64,000 bases of DNA from Bacillota bacterium (lineage in GTDB: Bacteria > Bacillota > Sulfobacillia > Sulfobacillales > Sulfobacillaceae), in contig JAIMBD010000002.1 in assembly GCA_023511625.1 (NCBI GenBank), positions 1-64,000 on the forward strand, read 5' to 3'. A program made the position numbers and the translations under genes. Positions 58,630 through 64,000 of the stretch are shown one piece after another. The notes beneath the pieces were generated by a model that saw only the letters and a list, made by a program, of their open reading frames with translations, was not told where the DNA came from and did no database searches. Numbering within the stretch: the first letter of the stretch is position 1; every line of letters begins with the position of its first letter.

Positions 58630-59153
58630 CACGACAAATCCTCAAGTCCCGGCGGTAGCTCCACCTCCACCCGGCGCTGCTCGAGGTCAACCCGCCGGAC
58701 CATCTGGCGCAGGGCGGGAATCAACAAGGGAGGACGCCCGCTGCGCTCGACTTCTAACAAATCATGGGCGCCGGTCCGCAGCACGCGCGCCACGCGCCCC
58801 AACATCCGCCCCGACGCGCCTTCGACCACTGTAAGCCCCGTCAGTTGAAACCAGTAGTACTCGCCGGCAGGCAGAGGCGGCAAACTCTGGCGCGGCACCC
58901 ACAGCACGGTGCCGCGAAGGCGCTCGGCCGCCGTCCGATCCGACACGGTGCGAAACCGCATCACCACCAGGCGCCCGTGGGGACGTACGGCCACAACCTC
59001 TTGGGGGTCCCCCTGCAAGGTGCCCCACCAGACGGCGCGAAGGCGCAACAGGCGCTCGGGAAAATCGGTGGTGGGCAGCACCCGGACCGACCCGTCTAAC
59101 CCCTGCGCCCCTACAACCTGGCCGACGGCCACCCCTTCATCCTTGGGATTCAT
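58629..59153 (-). CDS. rimM: 16S rRNA processing protein RimM
   Basis: The protein has 174 residues. The N-terminal domain has [28 protein letters not shown] and the PRC-barrel half has [34 protein letters not shown] and [10 protein letters not shown]. It assists assembly of the 30S head by binding S19. It overlaps rpsP by 17 bp. The ylqC/khpA and ylqD genes that usually lie between rpsP and rimM in Firmicutes are absent. Confidence 0.95.
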   Translation of the reverse strand: MNPKDEGVAVGQVVGAQGLDGSVRVLPTTDFPERLLRLRAVWWGTLQGDPQEVVAVRPHGRLVVMRFRTVSDRTAAERLRGTVLWVPRQSLPPLPAGEYYWFQLTGLTVVEGASGRMLGRVARVLRTGAHDLLEVERSGRPPLLIPALRQMVRRVDLEQRRVEVELPPGLEDLS

Positions 59154-59424
59154 GCGGGGCCGACCGCTTCAGTTCATGCAATTGGCGCAAGACGCCAGCC
59201 TGGCGCAACAGCGACCGGGCGGTGTCGGTAGGTTGCGCACCGTGTTGAATCCAGCGAATGGCCTTCTCGGCGTCGATTTTGACCACTGCCGGGTCGCGGG
59301 TGGGATCGTAGTAGCCAATTTCGTCCAAAAACTTGCCGTCCCGCGGAGCCCGAGAATCGGCAACCACGACCCGGTAAAAGGGGCGCTTTTTGGCGCCCAT
59401 ACGGCGCAATCGAATTTTGACCAT
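59137..59424 (-). CDS. rpsP: 30S ribosomal protein S16
   Basis: The protein has 95 residues. [40 protein letters not shown] and [19 protein letters not shown] cover the S16 family end to end. The ATG at 59424 has GAGGAGGAA upstream. It follows ffh by 39 bp and is followed directly by rimM. Confidence 0.97.
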   Translation of the reverse strand: MVKIRLRRMGAKKRPFYRVVVADSRAPRDGKFLDEIGYYDPTRDPAVVKIDAEKAIRWIQHGAQPTDTARSLLRQAGVLRQLHELKRSAPHESQG

Positions 59425-59463
59425 CGCTTGGTTCCTCCTCACGCACAATATCTTCACGATATC

Positions 59464-60807
59464 TTACAGATTGGGAAACGGAGGCAGGGGAAACCGCGGC
59501 GCCTTGGCGTTCCGCTTCTTCATCCCTTTCCATTGGCGCATCAGCTTGCGCATTTCCTCGTACTGGCGCAACAGGCGATTGACCTCCTGGACAGTCGTCC
59601 CGCTGCCAAGCGCGATGCGCCGCCGCCGGCTGCCGTTGATGATGTCCGGTCGGCGGAGCTCGGCCCGAGTCATCGAGTTGAGGATGGCCTCTACCCGCAC
59701 AAGACTACGGTCGTCGATCTGCCCCTTGACTTTCTGGAGCGGCCCCATCTGGGGCAACAGGTCGACCAGCTTGGACAGCGGCCCCATGCGCTTGACCTGA
59801 GCAATCAAGGCCTTGAATTCCTCCAGGGTAAAATCGCCCGCGTCGAGCCTTTGCGCCAAGCGCTCGCTGTCCTGCCGATCGAGGGCAGCCTCGGCCCGTT
59901 CGATGAGCGACAACACGTCGCCCATACCAAGGATGCGCGATGCCAGCCGGTCGGGCTGAAACACCTCCAACGCGTCCAGCTTTTCTCCGGTGGCCATAAA
60001 CTTCACCGGCAATCCCGTGACTGCCCGGATCGACAGCGCGGCTCCCCCCCGCGCATCCCCGTCCAGCTTGGTCAGGACGAACCCGGTCAGGGGCACAGCT
60101 TGGGCAAAGGTTTCCGCCACCCGCACGGCATCTTGGCCTGTCATGGCATCGACCACCAACAGCCGCTCATGCGCTGGCAGAACCGCCTCCATGCGCCGTA
60201 GCTCCTCCATTAACGCCGGATCGATGTGCAAGCGTCCCGCCGTATCTACGACGATGACGTCAGCCGCTACTTGGCGACTGCGCTGGTAGGCGCCGCGCAC
60301 CACCTCCACGGCAGGGGATTCAGGCTGGCTCCAGACTGCTACTCCGATGGTTTGAGCCAACCGCTGGAGCTGGTCGACGGCTGCCGGACGGGTCACATCG
60401 GCGGCCACCAATAAGGGGCGGTGTCCTTGGTTCACGAGCCATCGGGCCACTTTGGCAGCGGTGGTGGTCTTGCCAGAACCTTGCAGGCCCACCAGGTAGA
60501 TCACCGTAGGCGGAGTCGCGGCCAGCTTGAGCCGTTCGGGGCGCTCGCCCAACAACGCGATGAGCTCATCGCGCACGGCCCGGATCACCTCTTGTTCCGG
60601 GGTCAGGCTGGCCAGCACCTCCTGGCCCACGGCCCGCGCCTCTACCCGGGCCAGAAAGTCCTTGACCACCTTAAAATTGACGTCGGCTTCAAGCAGTGCC
60701 ATGCGCACATCGCGCAAGGCCTCGCGGACGTCGGCCTCGGTCAGCCGCCCGCGGCTACGCAGCCGGCGAAAGGTGGCCTGCAGCTTCTCGGTGAGTGCTT
60801 CAAACAT
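59464..60807 (-). CDS. ffh: Signal recognition particle protein Ffh
   Basis: The protein has 447 residues. The NG domain has GLQGSGKTTTAAKVARWL, DTAGRLHIDPALMEEL and TKLDGDARGGAALSI. The M domain has GSGTTVQEVNRLLRQYEEMRKLMRQ, which binds SRP RNA, and ends in a short Lys/Pro tail. It targets membrane proteins with FtsY. Its ATG overlaps the ylxM end by eight bases. Confidence 0.97.
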   Translation of the reverse strand: MFEALTEKLQATFRRLRSRGRLTEADVREALRDVRMALLEADVNFKVVKDFLARVEARAVGQEVLASLTPEQEVIRAVRDELIALLGERPERLKLAATPPTVIYLVGLQGSGKTTTAAKVARWLVNQGHRPLLVAADVTRPAAVDQLQRLAQTIGVAVWSQPESPAVEVVRGAYQRSRQVAADVIVVDTAGRLHIDPALMEELRRMEAVLPAHERLLVVDAMTGQDAVRVAETFAQAVPLTGFVLTKLDGDARGGAALSIRAVTGLPVKFMATGEKLDALEVFQPDRLASRILGMGDVLSLIERAEAALDRQDSERLAQRLDAGDFTLEEFKALIAQVKRMGPLSKLVDLLPQMGPLQKVKGQIDDRSLVRVEAILNSMTRAELRRPDIINGSRRRRIALGSGTTVQEVNRLLRQYEEMRKLMRQWKGMKKRNAKAPRFPLPPFPNL

Positions 60808-61183
60808 TGTAGCCTCCGCCTTCCAACCCCTCTTCCCGGGCCAGCTGCTCCCAAGCCTGCCAGGCCTCAGTACGGCCCGGCCAATCCGCTGGAGCTCGGC
60901 CGAGCGCCGCGGCCAGTCGCTCGAGCGCCGCCACCCGCCGCTGGTGCTCGGATGCCATTCCCAAGCGGGTTTCGTACCACTGCAAAAGCTGCCAGGCCCG
61001 CTCCAGCGTGTCGTGGACCGCAGCCCGGCTGACGCCTACCGCCTCGCTGATCTCCCCCAACGACCAGTCTTCGTGCCAGTACAGGCTCCACACTTGCCGC
61101 TGCCGCTCCGTCAGGAGCGGCCCGTAAAGGTCGAAGAGGAGTGACCGGTCTACCCGTTGCGCCACCGCTCGCTGCGTGCCCAT
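60800..61183 (-). CDS. ylxM: YlxM / P13-family helix-turn-helix protein
   Basis: The protein has 127 residues. LFDLYGPLLTERQRQVWSLYWHEDWSLGEI and EAVGVSRAAVHDTLERAWQLL form a sigma-70 region 4-like helix-turn-helix, the YlxM (UPF0122) hallmark. In streptococci YlxM modulates SRP. The ATG at 61183 follows a GGGGGG site. The 87 bp between it and ftsY show no convincing promoter. Confidence 0.92.
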   Translation of the reverse strand: MGTQRAVAQRVDRSLLFDLYGPLLTERQRQVWSLYWHEDWSLGEISEAVGVSRAAVHDTLERAWQLLQWYETRLGMASEHQRRVAALERLAAALGRAPADWPGRTEAWQAWEQLAREEGLEGGGYNV

Positions 61184-61270
61184 GCCTTGCCCCCCTGCTG
61201 CGGCTTAGCTCTCCGTCAAGGCCCTGCACTTGACAGACCCTCGCGATAATACCCCGTTTGCGTCTCGGTG

Positions 61271-62203
61271 TCAAACCCATTCGCCAGGACCAGACCGCCC
61301 GAGGATGGCGGCCACATACCGGTCAGGGTCAAACGGCAGCAAGTCCTCTGGCCCTTCCCCCACTCCGACCAGTTCCACCGGCACCCCCAAGGTCTCGTAG
61401 ATGGCCAGCGCCACTCCCCCCTTGGCGGTTCCATCGAGTTTGGTCAACACGATGCCGTCGACTGCCACCGCCTCGGTAAAGACGCGGGCTTGAGCCAAGC
61501 CGTTCTGGCCGGTGGTGGCGTCCAGCACCAGCCAGACGCGATGGGGGGCCCCTGCCACGGCCTTGCCCACCACCCGGGCCACTTTTTTCAGCTCCTCCAT
61601 CAACTGAGCCTTGTTGTGGAGCCGGCCTGCGGTGTCGATAATGGCGGCGTGCAGCCCCCGGGCAGCCGCGGCTTGGGCGGTATCAAACGCCACTGCGGCC
61701 GGATCGGCTCCGCTGCCCTGGCGGATGACCTCCACGCCCAACCGTTGTCCCCACACCTCCAGTTGCTCCACTGCCGCCGCGCGAAAGGTGTCGGCGGCCC
61801 CCAGGCAAACGGTGCGGCCCTGCTGGCGCAGGGCATACGCCATCTTGGCGGCCGTAGTGGTCTTGCCGGTCCCGTTGACCCCCACCACCAGCCACACGGC
61901 AGGCGGCGTAGGGGGAAGGCGCCACGGATCGCGCGGCGAGGGGAGATGGGCAACCAAGATTTGGTACACCGCCTGCAACACCTCATCGGCCCCCCCACGG
62001 GCGCCGCCGCCTACCGTCCGGCGAAGTTCGGACAACACCGCCTCCACCAACTGTGGTCCCAAATCGGCCTCGTAGAGAACCGCCTCGAGGTCGTCGAAAA
62101 GGGCGGCCCCCTCTTTGCCTCCTGTCCACAGCGTCCGGATGCGGTCCCCCAACCCTTGTCGCGTGCGGCGCAACCCCTCACGCAGGCGATCCCACAAGGC
62201 CAT
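61271..62203 (-). CDS. ftsY: Signal recognition particle receptor FtsY
   Basis: The protein has 310 residues. The N-domain is DRLREGLRRTRQGLGDRIRTLW and the GTPase motifs are VVGVNGTGKTTTAAKMAY, GAADTFRAAAVEQLEVW, DTAGRLHNKAQLMEELKKV and TKLDGTAKGG. The acidic A-domain of E. coli FtsY is lacking, as usual in Firmicutes. It docks SRP at the membrane. Its ATG lies inside the smc end (26-bp overlap), so the two are coupled. Confidence 0.97.
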   Translation of the reverse strand: MALWDRLREGLRRTRQGLGDRIRTLWTGGKEGAALFDDLEAVLYEADLGPQLVEAVLSELRRTVGGGARGGADEVLQAVYQILVAHLPSPRDPWRLPPTPPAVWLVVGVNGTGKTTTAAKMAYALRQQGRTVCLGAADTFRAAAVEQLEVWGQRLGVEVIRQGSGADPAAVAFDTAQAAAARGLHAAIIDTAGRLHNKAQLMEELKKVARVVGKAVAGAPHRVWLVLDATTGQNGLAQARVFTEAVAVDGIVLTKLDGTAKGGVALAIYETLGVPVELVGVGEGPEDLLPFDPDRYVAAILGRSGPGEWV

Positions 62204-64000
62204 GCCCCGGTCCCCCTTCCGCTTCGTCTGCGCCCTCCGGCTGTAGACGTACCGCCACGACGCTGGTGGCGCCGCGCCGCTGCTGAGAAAACCCCCACAG
62301 GACGTCCGCTGCCCCCATCGTCGCGCGATGGTGTGTCACCACGATGTATTGTGCCTGGTGCTTGCGCTCCGCCAAAAACCGCGCAAACCGGTGCACGTTG
62401 GCTTCGTCCAGCGCCGCCTCGACCTCGTCGAGGATCACGAAGGGTGCCGGGTGCACATCGATCAGTGCGAAGAGCCAGGCAATGCCTGACAGCGCCCGCT
62501 CTCCTCCCGACAGGCGGGCCAGCGCCACCCGCGCCTTGCCCGCCGGCTCCACCCACAGTTCGATGCCACCCTCCTCGCCCGAGACCCATTCGAGGCCGCC
62601 ACGCCCATCGAGAAGTGCCCCACAGGCGCGGTTGAACGCGTCCTCTACGGCCCGAGCGGCGTGGGCCAGCCGACGCGCTACCTCGCGATCCAGGTCGTGG
62701 ACAACAGCCTCCAACTCTCTTTTCGCCTTGGTCACGTCGCTTGCCTCCGCCTCAAGCTGGGCCCGGCGCGCATCCAGCTGCCGCCACCACGCAAGGCTGC
62801 CGGCTTCAATCGGCCCCATCGCCGCCAAGGCCTGCTCCACAGCCTGCAGTCGCGCCTGCCCCGCCTCCGCCTCGGCCGGATCTCGCCACGGTTCGACCCC
62901 GGGAGGCGGCACGTAGTCGGACCACGCAGCCCGTAGCTCCCCCACGCGCCGCTCGGTTTCGGTGAAGGACTGCCACCACTGCTGTTCGGCGGCCTCCACG
63001 CGCCCGAGGGCCTCTTCCACCGCTTGGCGGCGGGCCCGGTTTTGGCGCAAGGCTTCGGCCACCCGCTCCGACTCGGCCGAAGCCGCGTCCCACTGCCGGC
63101 GCCATTCAGCGGCCTCCCTCGCCTTGGCCTCGGCCTGTTGCTGATGCTCAGCCAAGACGGTCTCCACCTGGGCCAGGCGCTGGCGCAAGTCTTGGGCGTC
63201 TTGAGCACGGCGAGTCAGCCACTGGCGGCGCCGAGCCTCCATTTCGGCCACCATGCGCTCTTGCCACTGCAGTTCGCCCAGTGCCGCCTCCTTTTCGCGC
63301 AGCTCGGATTCGGCGGCGGCCAGGCGCTGGGTCACGGCCTCCCACGCAGCCTCTTGATGCCGAGCCGCTGCTTCTGCCTCCGCCAGCGCCGCTCGCACCG
63401 ACGCCCGCTCCTGAGCCAGGACCTCCGGATCCGGCAGATGCTGGAGACGTTGGGCCAATGCCAGGCGGGTCTGCCAGCGGTGTCGGTCTTCGCTGAGCTT
63501 CTCCCGCAACCCTTCGATCCGAACCTCCAGGGCCGCCAATTCCTGTCGCGAGCCGGTCAGGAGCTCGCGCTGGGCCGCAAGATAGGCATCTCCCTCGCGG
63601 ACGCGCCGCTCCAGCTCTTCCATTTCCACCCGCCGGGCCGTGACACCATGGCGGTCGTCGCTCGATCCCCCCGTGATGGCGCCCCCTGGTTGAACCACCT
63701 GTCCATCCAGCGTCACGGTGCGGTAGCGAAAACGATGGCGACGGCCGATCGTCACGGCCGCCTCCAAGGTGGTCGCAACCAACACGCGGCCTAAGACCTG
63801 CAGCACGGCCGGTCGGATTCCCGGCGGGTAGCGAACCAGATCTGCCATCCACCCCACAGCCCCCGGCTGGCGGCCCAACCCCAAATCCCCCGGGGGAACC
63901 GGATTCGGCTGCAAGATGTCTAAGGGCAGAAACGTCGCCCGTCCGGCCCCGTGGGCCTGCAGCCACTCCACTGCCTCCCGCGCCTCGGCGGCCGACTGGA
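62178..64000 (-). CDS. smc: Chromosome segregation protein SMC, C-terminal half (5' end outside window)
   Basis: The frame is open to the window edge and gives about 606 residues. The first part is the end of the hinge (GRATFLPLDILQPNPV; RYRTVTLDGQVVQPGGAITGG). A long coiled coil rich in Ala/Glu/Arg/Gln follows, then the C-terminal ATPase lobe with the signature RLSGGERALSGIAWLFAL and Walker B FVILDEVEAALDEANV, then IVVTHHRATM. SMC condenses chromosomes with ScpAB. The N-terminal Walker A half and rnc, its usual neighbour, lie beyond 64000. Confidence 0.96.
   Translation of the reverse strand, partial: QSAAEAREAVEWLQAHGAGRATFLPLDILQPNPVPPGDLGLGRQPGAVGWMADLVRYPPGIRPAVLQVLGRVLVATTLEAAVTIGRRHRFRYRTVTLDGQVVQPGGAITGGSSDDRHGVTARRVEMEELERRVREGDAYLAAQRELLTGSRQELAALEVRIEGLREKLSEDRHRWQTRLALAQRLQHLPDPEVLAQERASVRAALAEAEAAARHQEAAWEAVTQRLAAAESELREKEAALGELQWQERMVAEMEARRRQWLTRRAQDAQDLRQRLAQVETVLAEHQQQAEAKAREAAEWRRQWDAASAESERVAEALRQNRARRQAVEEALGRVEAAEQQWWQSFTETERRVGELRAAWSDYVPPPGVEPWRDPAEAEAGQARLQAVEQALAAMGPIEAGSLAWWRQLDARRAQLEAEASDVTKAKRELEAVVHDLDREVARRLAHAARAVEDAFNRACGALLDGRGGLEWVSGEEGGIELWVEPAGKARVALARLSGGERALSGIAWLFALIDVHPAPFVILDEVEAALDEANVHRFARFLAERKHQAQYIVVTHHRATMGAADVLWGFSQQRRGATSVVAVRLQPEGADEAEGGPGHGLVGSPA

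Noticed and set aside
61230-61250. Plus-strand TTGACA followed by GATAAT
   Set aside because: The spacing is only 9 bp and there is no plus-strand gene after it.
1-64000. CRISPR arrays, rRNA and tRNA genes
   Set aside because: No regularly spaced repeats, rRNA segments or tRNA cloverleaf with a T-arm were noticed in the intergenic stretches read by eye; a tRNA scan would settle the last point.

Overview
The window reads as one chromosome segment of a GC-rich, deep-branching Firmicute (Sulfobacillus / Thermaerobacter / Symbiobacterium-like; exact lineage uncertain). The Firmicutes assignment rests on gene order. On the minus strand, 48.2-64.0 kb carries smc-ftsY-ylxM-ffh-rpsP-rimM-trmD-rplS-lepB-rbgA-rnhB-topA-trmFO-xerC-hslV-hslU-codY, the Bacillus arrangement compressed by overlaps and lacking the usual small KH-protein gene and dprA. 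Start codons are often GTG or TTG. Promoters, where visible, are sigma-A type.

1-8.7 kb: the end of a FliN/FliY-type flagellar switch protein (+), then a minus-strand sensory operon. In transcription order this is an EAL protein with a globin-like N-terminus, a soluble globin-coupled chemoreceptor, CheW, a CheA fused to a second CheW domain and a receiver (CheA-CheV), CheC, CheY, a degenerate HD-GYP protein and an Ogt-type DNA repair methyltransferase. No cheR, cheB or cheD is present here.

8.9-16.4 kb: a ring-cleavage gene set whose order (dioxygenase, semialdehyde dehydrogenase, hydratase, acylating acetaldehyde dehydrogenase, aldolase, oxalocrotonate decarboxylase, tautomerase) matches praABEGFDC of the Paenibacillus protocatechuate 2,3-cleavage pathway. 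A convergent amidohydrolase decarboxylase stands in the role of praH. Products would be pyruvate and acetyl-CoA.

16.5-28 kb: mixed genes. These are an esterase and a radical-SAM protein coupled by TGATG, a small unknown protein with a strong promoter, a decayed transposase in an otherwise gene-free 1.2 kb, an aldo-keto reductase, a peptide deformylase, a two-domain ThyX-like protein, an SDR, an AI-2E-type permease, MurJ, a tiny membrane protein and a Bax-inhibitor-1 protein.

28-48 kb, all minus: acyl-CoA synthetase, polysaccharide flippase, GH18 lipoprotein, LCP wall-attachment protein, PEP carboxylase and an S9 peptidase. Next comes a phenylacetyl-CoA epoxidase core (paaABC) with a TetR regulator and an MFS transporter. 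Then follows a liv-type ABC transporter with fused permeases whose operon continues into mobA-mobB-moeA.

The aromatic gene sets, acyl-CoA synthetase and anaplerotic PEP carboxylase together suggest a heterotroph able to use aromatic acids. The chemotaxis operon looks oxygen-linked and carries c-di-GMP-type domains.
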